Positions 1 through 9,111 are shown, numbered from the stretch's first letter. The stretch: DNA of 64,000 bases from Litorimonas sp964610115 (GCA_964610115.1 CAZSUW010000001.1:35639-99638), one strand, 5' to 3'. The notes: generated from the sequence alone by a model not told the origin. Translations and numbers: made by a program.

Positions 1-1
1 C

Positions 2-100
2 GTGTACACATTCGAAGTCGCGGAAACAAAAGTTACGCAAGTCATGGATGCCGCGAAACGCAATCAGCATCCCTTGCAATGCACGTTGGAGAAGGCGTGA
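2..100 (+). CDS. clpS: ClpS adaptor, C-terminal fragment
   Basis: The window opens inside a gene whose last 32 codons read VYTFEVAETKVTQVMDAAKR and then end in HPLQCTLEKA. This is the conserved end of ClpS, including the EVAETK segment and the terminal CTLEKA. ClpS binds the ClpA N-domain and delivers N-degron substrates to ClpAP. The clpA gene starts 142 bp downstream on the same strand, the usual clpS-clpA order. The 5' part lies outside the window. The frame is fixed by the stop at 98-100. Confidence 0.9.
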   Translation: MYTFEVAETKVTQVMDAAKRNQHPLQCTLEKA

Positions 101-242
101 CGGCGGCGTCTCATCCCGATTTCACTCTGGCAGGTCAAAGTCTTGCCGAGATTTCACACATTTGTGCGTATCCTGCCCATTTTGGCACATTGAAAGCGAA
201 GGAAAGACGCCCCACGTCTAGTCTTCGAAAGGAAAGCTAATC

Positions 243-2552
243 ATGGCATCATTTTCTCCTATTTTAGAAGAAACTATCCACCGCGCTCTGACTTTGGCCA
301 GTGATCGTAAACACGAATTGGCGACGCTGGAACATTTGCTTCTGGCGCTTTTGGACGATCAGGATGCGGCGGCTGTTATCAAAGCCTGCGGCGTCGAAAT
401 TGAACCACTGCGACAGGATGTGACCCGTTACCTCGATGAAGACCTCGCCTCCCTCGTGGTCGAAGAATTTGAAGAAGCCCGCCCGACCGCCGGCTTCCAC
501 CGCGTGATCCAACGCGCCGTTATTCATGTGCAAAGCTCTGGCCGTGAAGAGGTGACTGGGGCCAATGCGCTCGTCGCCTTGTTTGCCGAACGCGAAAGCC
601 ATGCCGTTTACTTCCTGCAAGAGCGGGATATGACGCGCTATGATGCCGTCAATTATATCAGTCACGGCATTGCCAAGAATGGCGAACAGGCCGCACCGAA
701 AACACCGCGTGGCGCAGGTGAGGAGGCGGATGATAATGCTAAGGACCCGCTGGCGGAATATACCGTCAATCTGAATCAGAAAGCGCGAGACGGGGACATT
801 GATCCCTTGATTGGTCGTGCAGACGAAGTTGAGCGCTGCATCATGGTGCTGTCACGTCGTCGCAAGAATAACCCGCTTCTCGTCGGTGATCCCGGCGTCG
901 GGAAAACGGCGATTGCCGAAGGGATTGCCCGCCGTATCGTGAATGATGACGTGCCGGACGTTCTGGCAGATGCGACGATTTACTCGCTGGATATGGGCGC
1001 GCTTCTGGCGGGTACACGCTATCGCGGAGACTTTGAAGAGCGCCTGAAAGCGGTCGTGACCAAGCTACAAGACACGCCCGGCGCGATCCTTTTCATCGAC
1101 GAAATCCACACCATTATCGGTGCGGGCGCGACAAGCGGTGGGGCGATGGATGCGTCCAACTTGCTAAAGCCCGCACTCCAAAGTGGTAAGCTGCGCTGTA
1201 TGGGATCGACAACTTACAAAGAATATCGCCAGCATTTTGAGAAAGATCGCGCACTCAGCCGACGCTTCCTCAAAATTGATGTGTCGGAACCGACCGCCGA
1301 TGATGCGGTCAAGATCCTCCAGGGCCTTAAGTCCTACTTCGAGGAATTCCATAATGTGGAATACACGCCTGAAGCGATTGAGCAGGCCGTGCAGCTTTCT
1401 GTGCGTCATATCACGGACCGGAAACTTCCCGACAAGGCGATTGATATTATTGATGAGGCGGGCGCTCGCACCAAGCTGGTTCCAGAAGACGAGCGTCAGA
1501 AAATCATCGGCAATAAAGAAATCGAAGCCGTTGTGTCCAAGATTGCCCGCATCCCGCCGAAGAGTATTTCGCGAGACGACGAAAAGGCCCTGAAGGGCTT
1601 AGAGGGGGATTTGAAGCGCATGGTCTTTGGCCAAGATACGGCGATTGAACAGGTCGCCGCGGCGGTAAAACTCGCTCGCGCGGGCCTTCGTGAACCGAAC
1701 AAGCCGATCGGGTCCTACTTGTTTGCCGGTCCGACCGGTGTAGGCAAGACCGAAGTCGCGCGCCAGCTGGCTATGACCCAAGGCTTAGAGCTGCTTCGTT
1801 TTGACATGTCCGAATATATGGAACGGCACACTGTGTCGCGCTTGATCGGGGCCCCTCCCGGCTATGTCGGCTATGATCAGGGTGGTTTACTGACCGATGC
1901 AGTGAACCAAAATCCGCACAGCATTTTACTGTTGGACGAGATCGAAAAAGCTCACCCGGATATCTACAACATCCTCTTGCAGGTGATGGATAATGGCTTC
2001 CTGACCGACAGCAACGGACGCAAAGTCGATTTCCGCAACGTCATCATTATTATGACGACCAATGCGGGTGCGGCGGATGCACAGAAAGCTGAAATCGGCT
2101 TTGGTCGTGGCTTTAAGGATGACGAGCAAGAGGCGGCCATTAAGCGTCGCTTTACGCCTGAATTCCGCAATCGCCTGGATGCTGTGGTACTATTCGAAGC
2201 CCTGTCCAAAGAGCATATTGCCCGCGTGGTTGATAAGTTCGTGATCCAGCTGGAAGCGCAGCTGGCTGATCGCAAGATTGAGTTCGAGCTAACCAAGGGC
2301 GCGAATGCGTGGCTTGCAGAAAAAGGCTATGACAAGCGTTACGGTGCGCGTCCGTTGGGCCGGACCATTCAGGAATATATCAAGAAGCCACTGGCGGATG
2401 AGATCCTGTTCGGAAAGCTGAAATATGGCGGGCTGGTGAAAGTTGGCGTGGATCGGAAGAAGGAAAACCTGACCTTCAAATTCGTGCCGGCACCGAAACC
2501 CAAAGCACCAGAAGGCGAAGGGTCTACTGAAACGCCCAAAGAGGACGCGTAA
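243..2552 (+). CDS. clpA: ATP-dependent Clp protease ATP-binding subunit ClpA
   Basis: A 769-residue class I Clp/Hsp100 unfoldase that feeds substrates to the ClpP peptidase in the cytoplasm. Domains in order: Clp N-domain with two repeats (about 1-145), AAA1 with Walker A GDPGVGKT at 215-222 and Walker B ending DE at 286-287, then AAA2 with GPTGVGKT at 496-503. There is no long ClpB-type middle domain. An IGF tripeptide at 618-620 is the ClpP-docking loop, which separates ClpA from ClpB. The ATG follows a GAAAGGAAAG purine tract. It lies directly behind clpS and ends at a strong terminator. In Caulobacter, ClpAP has its own cell-cycle substrates; that role here is inferred. Confidence 0.97.
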   Translation: MASFSPILEETIHRALTLASDRKHELATLEHLLLALLDDQDAAAVIKACGVEIEPLRQDVTRYLDEDLASLVVEEFEEARPTAGFHRVIQRAVIHVQSSGREEVTGANALVALFAERESHAVYFLQERDMTRYDAVNYISHGIAKNGEQAAPKTPRGAGEEADDNAKDPLAEYTVNLNQKARDGDIDPLIGRADEVERCIMVLSRRRKNNPLLVGDPGVGKTAIAEGIARRIVNDDVPDVLADATIYSLDMGALLAGTRYRGDFEERLKAVVTKLQDTPGAILFIDEIHTIIGAGATSGGAMDASNLLKPALQSGKLRCMGSTTYKEYRQHFEKDRALSRRFLKIDVSEPTADDAVKILQGLKSYFEEFHNVEYTPEAIEQAVQLSVRHITDRKLPDKAIDIIDEAGARTKLVPEDERQKIIGNKEIEAVVSKIARIPPKSISRDDEKALKGLEGDLKRMVFGQDTAIEQVAAAVKLARAGLREPNKPIGSYLFAGPTGVGKTEVARQLAMTQGLELLRFDMSEYMERHTVSRLIGAPPGYVGYDQGGLLTDAVNQNPHSILLLDEIEKAHPDIYNILLQVMDNGFLTDSNGRKVDFRNVIIIMTTNAGAADAQKAEIGFGRGFKDDEQEAAIKRRFTPEFRNRLDAVVLFEALSKEHIARVVDKFVIQLEAQLADRKIEFELTKGANAWLAEKGYDKRYGARPLGRTIQEYIKKPLADEILFGKLKYGGLVKVGVDRKKENLTFKFVPAPKPKAPEGEGSTETPKEDA

Positions 2553-2580
2553 ACCTCTTTCGTTTTTGGACAATCCATAA

Positions 2581-2608
2581 CCGCCCTTCGGGGCGGTTTT
2601 TCTTTTTT
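2581..2608 (+). terminator. Rho-independent terminator after clpA
   Basis: CCGCCC-TTCG-GGGCGG forms a perfect 6-bp stem with a UUCG tetraloop, followed by a T-rich run. It starts 28 bp after the clpA stop and separates clpA from rpmI. Confidence 0.9.
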
Positions 2609-2777
2609 GGCTGATCTGTTGGAGGCGTTGATTGCGCTCTGCGCCCTGCTCTTGAATGCGGGCGCGGCTCGTGTATAGGGCGCGCCTGTTCTGATCTGTG
2701 AGGGTCAGGGCAACGGCGCTTCCGGGCCAATGTGGCATTTGCCCGGCCGCCGCGATCTCAAGACCAAGGAGAAAACA

Positions 2778-2990
2778 ATGCCCAAGATGAAGACCAAGAG
2801 TGGTGCGAAGAAACGCTTCAAGATCACCAAATCTGGTAAAGTCCTCGCCGGTCAGGCCGGGAAACGCCACGGCATGATTAAACGCTCAAATGACCAAATT
2901 CGTCGCCTGCGCGGCACAACGGTCGTCGAAGAGTGCGATGCCAAAGTGATCAAGAAAAAGTTTATGCCTTACGGCCGTAAGAAGAAGTAG
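2778..2990 (+). CDS. rpmI: 50S ribosomal protein bL35
   Basis: A 70-residue highly basic protein beginning MPKMKTKSGAKKRFKITKSG, the bL35 signature, and ending in the usual KKFMPYGRKKK-type tail. bL35 is a small structural protein of the large ribosomal subunit. An open frame runs upstream to 2730, but family length and the AAGGAGAAAACA ribosome-binding site just before 2778 fix the start here. rplT follows after 11 bp, the usual rpmI-rplT pair. infC, often first in this operon, is not present: the preceding gene is clpA with a terminator. Confidence 0.97.
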   Translation: MPKMKTKSGAKKRFKITKSGKVLAGQAGKRHGMIKRSNDQIRRLRGTTVVEECDAKVIKKKFMPYGRKKK

Positions 2991-3001
2991 GAGCGCGCAC
3001 C

Positions 3002-3379
3002 ATGTCACGAGTTAAACGCGGCGTCACCAAACACGCCCGCCACAAAAAAGTCCTCGAACAAGCCAAAGGCTATCGCGGACGTCGTAAAAACACTTTCCGT
3101 ATCGCCAACCAAGCGGTCGAGAAGGCCGGCCAATACGCCTATATTGGCCGTAAGCTGAAAAAGCGTCAGTACCGTGCGCTCTGGATCCAACGCATCAATG
3201 CGGCGGCCCGCGCTAATGGCACGACTTATGGTCGCTTTATGGATGGCCTTAAGAAGTCGGGCGTTGAACTGGATCGCAAGGTTCTGGCTGATATGGCCGC
3301 AAACGAGCCGGAGGCCTTCGCTGTTCTGGCCGAGCAAGCCAAAAAGCATGCGAGCGCACCCCACACGGTTAAAGCCTAA
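3002..3379 (+). CDS. rplT: 50S ribosomal protein bL20
   Basis: A 125-residue basic protein starting MSRVKRGVTKHARHKKVLEQ, with the conserved AKGYRGRRKNTFRIANQAVE-type N-terminal helix. bL20 is an early 23S rRNA-binding assembly protein and in enterobacteria represses its own operon; that autoregulation is not visible here. Co-transcribed with rpmI (11-bp gap) and closed by a terminator. Length is typical, with a short C-terminal extension. Confidence 0.97.
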   Translation: MSRVKRGVTKHARHKKVLEQAKGYRGRRKNTFRIANQAVEKAGQYAYIGRKLKKRQYRALWIQRINAAARANGTTYGRFMDGLKKSGVELDRKVLADMAANEPEAFAVLAEQAKKHASAPHTVKA

Positions 3380-3405
3380 AACGGTCGCGACTTACTAGTT
3401 TGACG

Positions 3406-3434
3406 AAAAGCCCGCCTTGTGCGGGCTTTTTTTT
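3406..3434 (+). terminator. Rho-independent terminator after rplT
   Basis: AAAAGCCCGC-CTTGT-GCGGGCTTTT: a 10-bp perfect stem and a run of eight Ts, 27 bp downstream of rplT. Confidence 0.92.
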
Positions 3435-3519
3435 GGCCAATCGCCAACCTCTGCCTCGCGCCGCGATGGATAGCCACACACTTCGTTCTACTAAAAAAAC
3501 CACTTTTTAACCCTACAGG

Positions 3520-3534
3520 CTAAGTCTGATTTAA
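3520..3534 (+). promoter_or_regulatory. Near-consensus CtrA-type site before the TadG-like gene
   Basis: CTAAGTCTGATTTAA matches TTAA-N7-TTAA at 7 of 8 fixed positions and lies 26 bp upstream of the start codon at 3561. CtrA controls pilus genes in Caulobacter, which makes the site plausible, but a 7/8 match can occur by chance. Confidence 0.4.
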
Positions 3535-3560
3535 GCCCACCACCTTAGATTGCCAGCAGC

Positions 3561-5060
3561 ATGAAAGATGTTGGCAGAAATTTCTGGCGTGATCGACGCG
3601 GTAAAATCTCGATAATGGCGGCCATATCAGGGATGTTCCTGCTGACGGTTGCGGGCGCCGCGCTGGATAGCGGTCGGATGGTCACCGCGAAGCAGCGCGT
3701 TCAGTCTATTGCCGATGCGGCAGCCCTTGCAGCTATTTCACCGGAAACTATGTCTATAAAAGAGCGGCATGTCACAGCGTTGAATGCTGTGGATCATCAT
3801 ATCACTCTGCGCGGTGACCTTGCGCTGTCCAAAACAGATATAAAGGTTACGCCGCGCGGGCAGGCGGTCGACGTAAGACTATCAGCGGATATCCCACTTC
3901 TTTTCGGGGCGCTTTTGGGTCAAAATGGTAAGATGATTTCGGCGACAGCGCGCGCCGAAGAGCAGACGACAAACACCGCAAATGCCATATCTGTTTCGAT
4001 CGTTCTCGGCACGTCGACATCAATGGAGAAAGCGTTGGGTCGGCGATCCCGGATAGAGGCGACAAAATCGGCTCTAAGGCAGATGCTTCAACAATTATCC
4101 TTTCGTGCCGGTGGAGACGACATGATCAGTGCGGCTCTTTATCCGTATAATTGGGGCGTTGATGAGAGCGCGGTAATGCCGTTGCAGCCCGGCACCGCAC
4201 ATGTATTGAGTGGGCTAAACCTCCTTAACTTAGATGATGGCACTGCGCCGTCTGACGCTCTAGAGCGGGCCATTGACGAACAAATTGACGCGAAAGGCAC
4301 CAGAGACCGGACGAAACGTGTGGTCATATTCCTGACCGATAGTCAGCTCGACATTGAACGTGCCGACGAACGAGGTACGCTTCTGAACGACACAGAGATT
4401 TATACATCTGATCGTGGAGAAGAATGGGACGCTATTGTTGCAGACGTCGCTGAAACCAAAGCGCGACTGACACAGACGCTTGATTCCGTGCTTCGTCATG
4501 TCCCGATTGTTCAACCCCATGCGACGCGATTGCGGGCGCAGTATGGAACGAGCGAAAATGATCTAGAAGCCCAGGCGCGGGAAGTGCATCACGTTCTCTA
4601 CGGAAATCAGTGTCGAGCGAATTGTCAGCGTGTTGCGGCAGACCTAAACGCATTCATTACAGCGAAAACAAGGCGTACATTGATCGGCAATCCCGTTCAG
4701 ACGCAGCGCATTGTTCAGGCCTGCGAAAAAGCGCGAGACGCCGATATCTCCGTTATGGCAATTGATATTGATAGCGATGATCGGGATGCCGAAGATTTGA
4801 TTGACCTCTGTATCGATTCGTCATCCGTTCAGGAACGCGTTGATGCGACCGCTGAAAACCGATTACCGCAAGATGTTTTGGACATTGTAGACACACAGAA
4901 CATACGAACATTATCTAGCGGCGTTGCCGTGCAAATGTCCGAAGACGGGCAGTCCATGTCAGCAACGGTCAGGAGCTTTGGTGAGCTTCGGGACGTACTG
5001 AATACCGTCCTGCCGGAACAACCTCAAAAGCCTCTGCGGTCTGTTCGTTTGGTGAGATAA
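3561..5060 (+). CDS. TadE/TadG-like protein with degenerate vWA domain
   Basis: A 499-residue protein with the TadG layout. A basic N-terminus (FWRDRRGKISIMAAISGMF) and one hydrophobic segment (about 14-36) lead into ALDSGRMVTAKQRVQSIADAA, typical of Flp-pilus TadE/G proteins. A von Willebrand A-like region starts near residue 145. The MIDAS motif is degenerate: the paralogues at 29639 and 31256 read LDNSGSM and IDNSNSM, while this one reads LGTSTSM, so the metal-binding Asp is missing. The later TDG-type motif is TDS. It probably sits in the inner membrane with a periplasmic vWA-like domain. No other tad/cpa gene is nearby. Convergent with the metallopeptidase gene (18-bp gap). Confidence 0.75.
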   Translation: MKDVGRNFWRDRRGKISIMAAISGMFLLTVAGAALDSGRMVTAKQRVQSIADAAALAAISPETMSIKERHVTALNAVDHHITLRGDLALSKTDIKVTPRGQAVDVRLSADIPLLFGALLGQNGKMISATARAEEQTTNTANAISVSIVLGTSTSMEKALGRRSRIEATKSALRQMLQQLSFRAGGDDMISAALYPYNWGVDESAVMPLQPGTAHVLSGLNLLNLDDGTAPSDALERAIDEQIDAKGTRDRTKRVVIFLTDSQLDIERADERGTLLNDTEIYTSDRGEEWDAIVADVAETKARLTQTLDSVLRHVPIVQPHATRLRAQYGTSENDLEAQAREVHHVLYGNQCRANCQRVAADLNAFITAKTRRTLIGNPVQTQRIVQACEKARDADISVMAIDIDSDDRDAEDLIDLCIDSSSVQERVDATAENRLPQDVLDIVDTQNIRTLSSGVAVQMSEDGQSMSATVRSFGELRDVLNTVLPEQPQKPLRSVRLVR

Positions 5061-5078
5061 TGTTCCGGGGTGAATATT

Positions 5079-6653
5079 TCAGTCAACATTTTCTGCATTC
5101 TCCGCGGGCATTGTAGACTCAGGCGTTAATCGCGCGCGTTCATTGGCAACATTGGCACGAAGGCGGTCAATGACGAAGCGATCAGCTGAGTCTGTCGTCC
5201 AGCGCGCGGCCGTATCAAGGACGGCATCGGCGCGGTCCAAGCGCCCTTCATAAATCAGGGCCGGGATCATCATCATCGCTTCATGGGGGAGGCGGTGGCG
5301 CACGTCACGGTCCCGCAGCCAATCGAGCGAGGCGAGGGCCGCTAACGGTAGTCCGTCCGCATCGGGCAGGGATACGGCAACGCGGAATAAATGTAACTGT
5401 GCATCATCCGGCGCCGCACGGAGCGCATCTAGCGCTGCCGCTTCGGCCTGCGCCCATAATTTGTCGTCCGTTTGGTTTTCCGACACGCGGCCATAGGCGA
5501 CTTTTGCCCGAATTTTCAGCGCACGTGGATCACGCGGATTCCGTGCAAGAATACGCGCCGTCCATTGATCGGACATTGTCCAATCTTTTTGCCGCCACGC
5601 AAACAACGCTTCGGCATGTTCAAGAGCCAAACGATCCAGTTGGGGTTTGGCGCGTAGGGCCGCTGACAAGTCTGACGTGGTTTGGGCGTCGCGCGCATAG
5701 CTCAGCAGAAGTCGAAGCTGATTGGTATACCGAATCCGTTCCGTGAGGGGCGATACCGTCAGGGTTTGGGCCGCTCGCGGGGAGAGTTGGCGGGCGCGAA
5801 GCGGGGCCTCGCCGCGCGTAACGCGTTCGCGCATGCGGGCCTCCAAGCTTTCATAGCGCAGGCCAAAAGCGGCTTCGAAGCTGTCTTCGCTATCGCCATA
5901 AGCCTCCAGCCCATCAACAAATCGGTGAATACGGGTGAGGCCTTCCGGCTGGTTGACAACAAAATGGGCCAAAGCGGCGGCCTGTCCGTAATAAAGCCGT
6001 TGCGCGTCATAGAGCTCGCTCTCTGTCCGGGCATTATACTCTGGGTATCGTGCCATGCTTTCAATCACAGTGCGCATGGGCAGCCAGCCTTCTAACTCTG
6101 ACAGCACGTCTTGTTCCGGCAAAGGTCGCCCAAAGACGGCTAAACCGTTCGGGTCGGTGTCGAAGGTCGCGTAATATTCCGCGAGGCCTTCGCCAAACCA
6201 GATGGGTAATTTCCGCGGGTAATGGGCTTCTACAAGATGGTGGACGACTTCGTGCCTGAGGACGAGCCGCAGCCATCCAGGCTCTAGCGCATCATTGAGG
6301 ATGTGGTCAGGATCAGAACTATAGCCGATCACAATATCGGCGCTGGCGGCACTTTGCAGGTAAATACCCGCCGTAATGCCGCCGGGCGTGACGGCGTCAA
6401 AGAGGGCCAGATTGTCAGTGAGCGTTAGGGTGAGAGGGGCAGGCGGTTTCCCCGCAACGCCGAGGTCTTCGAGCACGGCACTGCGAAACATTTCTAGGTC
6501 GGACAGGATTGCGCGCCCGTCGACGGGGACTTCGGCGATAAGCCTGAAATTCTCGGACTGAACGTCAATCCCGTCGCGGGCATGCGCAGTTGATGCGATC
6601 AGCCAAAAAAAGGCGATCATAAAGCTCAGCAATGCAGACAGTAAGCGCATCAT
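5079..6653 (-). CDS. Exported HExxH metallopeptidase with helical-repeat C-terminus
   Basis: A 524-residue exported protein. The start chosen gives MMRLLSALLSFMIAFFWLIA and a signal peptide ending STAHA. AGGAG abuts the first ATG and lies 3 bp before the second, so the exact start is uncertain. The N-terminal domain has HEVVH at 134-138 followed by WFGEGLAEY (Glu155/Glu159), a gluzincin layout like the peptidase_MA/DUF1570 group. The C-terminal half is rich in Ala/Leu/Arg helices resembling tetratricopeptide repeats. Probably a periplasmic zinc peptidase or a peptidase-like binding protein; substrate unknown. Monocistronic, divergent from ffh. Confidence 0.75.
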   Translation of the reverse strand: MMRLLSALLSFMIAFFWLIASTAHARDGIDVQSENFRLIAEVPVDGRAILSDLEMFRSAVLEDLGVAGKPPAPLTLTLTDNLALFDAVTPGGITAGIYLQSAASADIVIGYSSDPDHILNDALEPGWLRLVLRHEVVHHLVEAHYPRKLPIWFGEGLAEYYATFDTDPNGLAVFGRPLPEQDVLSELEGWLPMRTVIESMARYPEYNARTESELYDAQRLYYGQAAALAHFVVNQPEGLTRIHRFVDGLEAYGDSEDSFEAAFGLRYESLEARMRERVTRGEAPLRARQLSPRAAQTLTVSPLTERIRYTNQLRLLLSYARDAQTTSDLSAALRAKPQLDRLALEHAEALFAWRQKDWTMSDQWTARILARNPRDPRALKIRAKVAYGRVSENQTDDKLWAQAEAAALDALRAAPDDAQLHLFRVAVSLPDADGLPLAALASLDWLRDRDVRHRLPHEAMMMIPALIYEGRLDRADAVLDTAARWTTDSADRFVIDRLRANVANERARLTPESTMPAENAENVD

Positions 6654-6868
6654 CTCCTGAAGCGCTATCGCGTTTTCAACACTCCCGCAAATGACGGCTT
6701 TGTCAGAGTCGTCATAACTGTCAGCGCACGTTCCATGTGTGTGGCCTCTATGATTGACAGACACGCATGTAGGGCTTAGGGCGCGCCTCACATTCTAGCC
6801 AGCGCATTTATCTTGCGCTCTTTGTCGTGCGACACCCATTATAACAGGGACGATGCGACAATGGGGTC

Positions 6869-6898
6869 CCCCGGTCGACGAGTTTTCGTCCACCGGGG
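6869..6898 (+). other. Stem-loop in the ffh leader
   Basis: CCCCGGT and ACCGGGG form a 7-bp stem around a smaller GACG/CGTC stem with a T-rich loop, about 23 bp upstream of the ffh ribosome-binding site. There is no T-run after it, so it is not a classic terminator. It may be a 5' leader structure. The intergenic region 6654-6931 shows nothing else clear. It lacks the GGAA-loop core expected of SRP RNA. Confidence 0.4.
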
Positions 6899-6931
6899 CT
6901 ATACTGCTTTGGCTGCTAAGAGGAGGTGGCT

Positions 6932-8521
6932 TTGTTTGAAGCCCTTGGAGATCGACTAGGCGGCGTCTTTGATACGCTGACGGGCCGCGGCGCGCTGACA
7001 GAGCGTGACGTCGATCTCGCCATGCGCGAAATCCGAAAGGCGCTGCTCGAAGCCGATGTCGCTCTGCCCGTCGTCAAAGACTTCGTTGCAAAGGTCCGTG
7101 CGGAAGCCGTTGGCGAAAAGGTTATCAAAGCCGTCAAACCCGGCCAACAAGTCGTCAAGATCGTCAATGACGCGCTGATCCAGACGCTCGGCGGCACGCT
7201 TTCTGATGACGAGGCGGATCTGGATGAAATCCGCAAAGCGTCAGAGCTGAACCTCAAAGCCAAACCCCCTGTCGTGATCTTGATGGCGGGCCTACAAGGC
7301 TCGGGTAAAACGACCACAACGGGTAAGCTCGCTAAATTCCTCAAAGAGCGCGCTAAGAAAAAAGTCATGCTGGCCTCGCTGGATACAAATCGTCCGGCCG
7401 CCATGGATCAGCTGGGCATGTTGGCTGAACAGTCTGGCACAGAGTTTCTGCCGATCATAAAAGGTCAAAGTGCCGTGCAGATTGCGGGCCGCGCTTTAAA
7501 AGAGGCCGCGAAAGCCGGCATTGACGTCCTTTTCCTCGACACAGCGGGTCGGACCACGATTAATGAAGAGCTGATGGCGGAAGTCATTGAAGTTGCGCGT
7601 GTGGCGCAGCCGACTGAGACACTTTTGGTCGCTGATGCGCTCACGGGTCAGGACGCCGTGGAAACAGCGCGGCGCTTCAACGACGCTCTGCCGCTTACAG
7701 GCTTAGTGCTGACGCGGATCGACGGTGATGGACGTGGCGGTGCGGCGCTGTCCATGCGGGCTGTCACAGGCCTGCCGATCAAGTTTTTGGGGACGGGCGA
7801 AAAGCTCGATGGGCTGGAAGCGTTTGATGCGGAACGCATGGCGGGCCGTATTCTAGGCCAAGGCGACGTCGTGGCCTTGGTTGAAAAAGCCAGTCAGATT
7901 ATTGACGAAAAAGAAGCGGCGCGCGCCGCTGAGAAAATGGCCAAGGGCGAGTTTGATCTCGACGATCTCGCCAATCAACTCGGTCAGATGAAAAAGCTCG
8001 GCGGTATGGGCGGGCTGATGAAGCTCATGCCCGGCATGGGTAAGGTAAAAAAGCAGATCGATGCGGCGGGCGGTGTCGATGACAAATTGCTCGACCAACA
8101 GCGCGCGATCATTTTGTCCATGACACCGTGGGAGCGCCAAAATCCCAAACTTATCAAAGCCTCTCGCAAGAAACGCATTGCGGCAGGGTCCGGCATGAGC
8201 GTGCAGGAGGTCAATAAGCTTCTGAAAATGCATCGCCAAATGTCCGACATGATGAAGAAGATGGGCAAAGGCGGCATGGCCGGCATGGCTGCGCAAATGG
8301 CGGGTATGCCCGGCATGCCGAAAGGCGCCATGAAAGGCTTAGGCGGTAAAGGGATGCCAAATCCGGCGGATATTGATCCAGCGCAATTAGAAGAACTCAA
8401 AAAACAAATGGGCGCGGGCGGTCTGCCGGGCCTTGGAAAATTACCCGGTCTGGGAGGCGGCGGCCTTCCGGGATTGGGGGGCGGACTGCCGGGTCTCGGC
8501 GGACCAAAATTTAAAAAATAG
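6932..8521 (+). CDS. ffh: Signal recognition particle protein Ffh
   Basis: A 529-residue SRP GTPase that binds signal sequences of nascent membrane proteins and docks with FtsY. The N domain (MFEALGDRLGGVFDTLTGRG) is followed by the G domain with GLQGSGKTTT at 120-129, DTAGR, and the TRIDGDGRGG segment, then a methionine-rich M domain. The tail beyond about residue 440 is unusual: many GM/MP steps, then repeated GLPGLGG units. I chose a TTG start at 6932 because the family begins MF and AGGAGGT (6921-6927) is well spaced from it. The in-frame GTG at 6926 overlaps the Shine-Dalgarno sequence. Co-transcribed with rpsP (29-bp gap). Confidence 0.96.
   Translation: MFEALGDRLGGVFDTLTGRGALTERDVDLAMREIRKALLEADVALPVVKDFVAKVRAEAVGEKVIKAVKPGQQVVKIVNDALIQTLGGTLSDDEADLDEIRKASELNLKAKPPVVILMAGLQGSGKTTTTGKLAKFLKERAKKKVMLASLDTNRPAAMDQLGMLAEQSGTEFLPIIKGQSAVQIAGRALKEAAKAGIDVLFLDTAGRTTINEELMAEVIEVARVAQPTETLLVADALTGQDAVETARRFNDALPLTGLVLTRIDGDGRGGAALSMRAVTGLPIKFLGTGEKLDGLEAFDAERMAGRILGQGDVVALVEKASQIIDEKEAARAAEKMAKGEFDLDDLANQLGQMKKLGGMGGLMKLMPGMGKVKKQIDAAGGVDDKLLDQQRAIILSMTPWERQNPKLIKASRKKRIAAGSGMSVQEVNKLLKMHRQMSDMMKKMGKGGMAGMAAQMAGMPGMPKGAMKGLGGKGMPNPADIDPAQLEELKKQMGAGGLPGLGKLPGLGGGGLPGLGGGLPGLGGPKFKK
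8421..8505 (+). repeat. GLPGLGG-coding repeats at the 3' end of ffh
   Basis: Imperfect direct repeats with the core CTGCCGGG(T/C)CT encode PGLG-type steps (GLPGLGK, LPGLGG, GLPGLGG, LPGLGG). This glycine/leucine/proline tail follows the SRP RNA-binding M domain and is probably flexible. Confidence 0.6.
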
Positions 8522-8550
8522 CGAATAGCCAGATTTAAAAGGAAACACTC

Positions 8551-9048
8551 ATGGCACTTAAACTTCGTCTTGCGCGTCACGGCGCGAAAAAGCGTCCCTA
8601 TTACCGGATCGTTGTCGCAGACGTGCGCGCGCCGCGTGATGGTCGTTTCATCGAAATCGTCGGTCGTTATAACCCTATGCTGCCAAAAGACAGCGAAGAC
8701 CGCGTGCAGCTCGACACGGACAAGGTCAAAGAATGGCTCGGCAAAGGCGCGCGCCCGACTGAACGCGTTGCGCGTTTCTTGGGTGCCGCCGGTCTCTGGG
8801 AATGGAAAGCAGGCAATAACCCGATCAAAGGCAAGCCCGGCGCGAAAGCGCTAGAGCGCATTGAAGAGCGCAAAGAAAAAGAAGAAGCTCGCAAGGCGGC
8901 AGAAGAAGAAGCTAAAGCGGCGGCGGCCGAAGCGGCAAAAGCGGCCAAGGCTGCAGAAGAAGCGACGAAGGCGGCGGAAGCCGAAGCGGCTGAGGCCCCA
9001 GCAGAGGACGCGCCTGCTGAAGAAGCAAAAGGCGGCGAAGAAGAATAG
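8551..9048 (+). CDS. rpsP: 30S ribosomal protein bS16 with long Ala/Glu/Lys tail
   Basis: Residues 1 to about 80 are bS16 (MALKLRLARHGAKKRPYYRI, then VADVRAPRDGRFIE), a structural protein of the 30S subunit. At 165 residues it is about twice the common length of 80-90. The extra C-terminal part from about residue 100 is a low-complexity run of Ala, Glu and Lys, probably helical. Extended bS16 tails are known in alphaproteobacteria. AAAGGAAACACTC precedes the ATG. Second gene of ffh-rpsP and followed at once by a terminator, so the usual rimM-trmD-rplS continuation is missing here. Confidence 0.96.
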   Translation: MALKLRLARHGAKKRPYYRIVVADVRAPRDGRFIEIVGRYNPMLPKDSEDRVQLDTDKVKEWLGKGARPTERVARFLGAAGLWEWKAGNNPIKGKPGAKALERIEERKEKEEARKAAEEEAKAAAAEAAKAAKAAEEATKAAEAEAAEAPAEDAPAEEAKGGEEE

Positions 9049-9076
9049 GTTCTTTTCTTACGCTGAAATAATTGGA

Positions 9077-9105
9077 CCCCGTCGCATCTGCGGCGGGGTT
9101 TTTTG
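9077..9105 (+). terminator. Rho-independent terminator after rpsP
   Basis: CCCCGTCGC-ATCT-GCGGCGGGG (one G-T pair) followed by six Ts. It ends the ffh-rpsP unit before the convergent marC-family gene. Confidence 0.9.
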
Positions 9106-9111
9106 TTGCGC

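Noticed and set aside
6654..6931. SRP RNA gene in the ffh leader
   Set aside because: The hairpin at 6869-6898 lacks the conserved GGAA loop and internal-loop core of SRP RNA.
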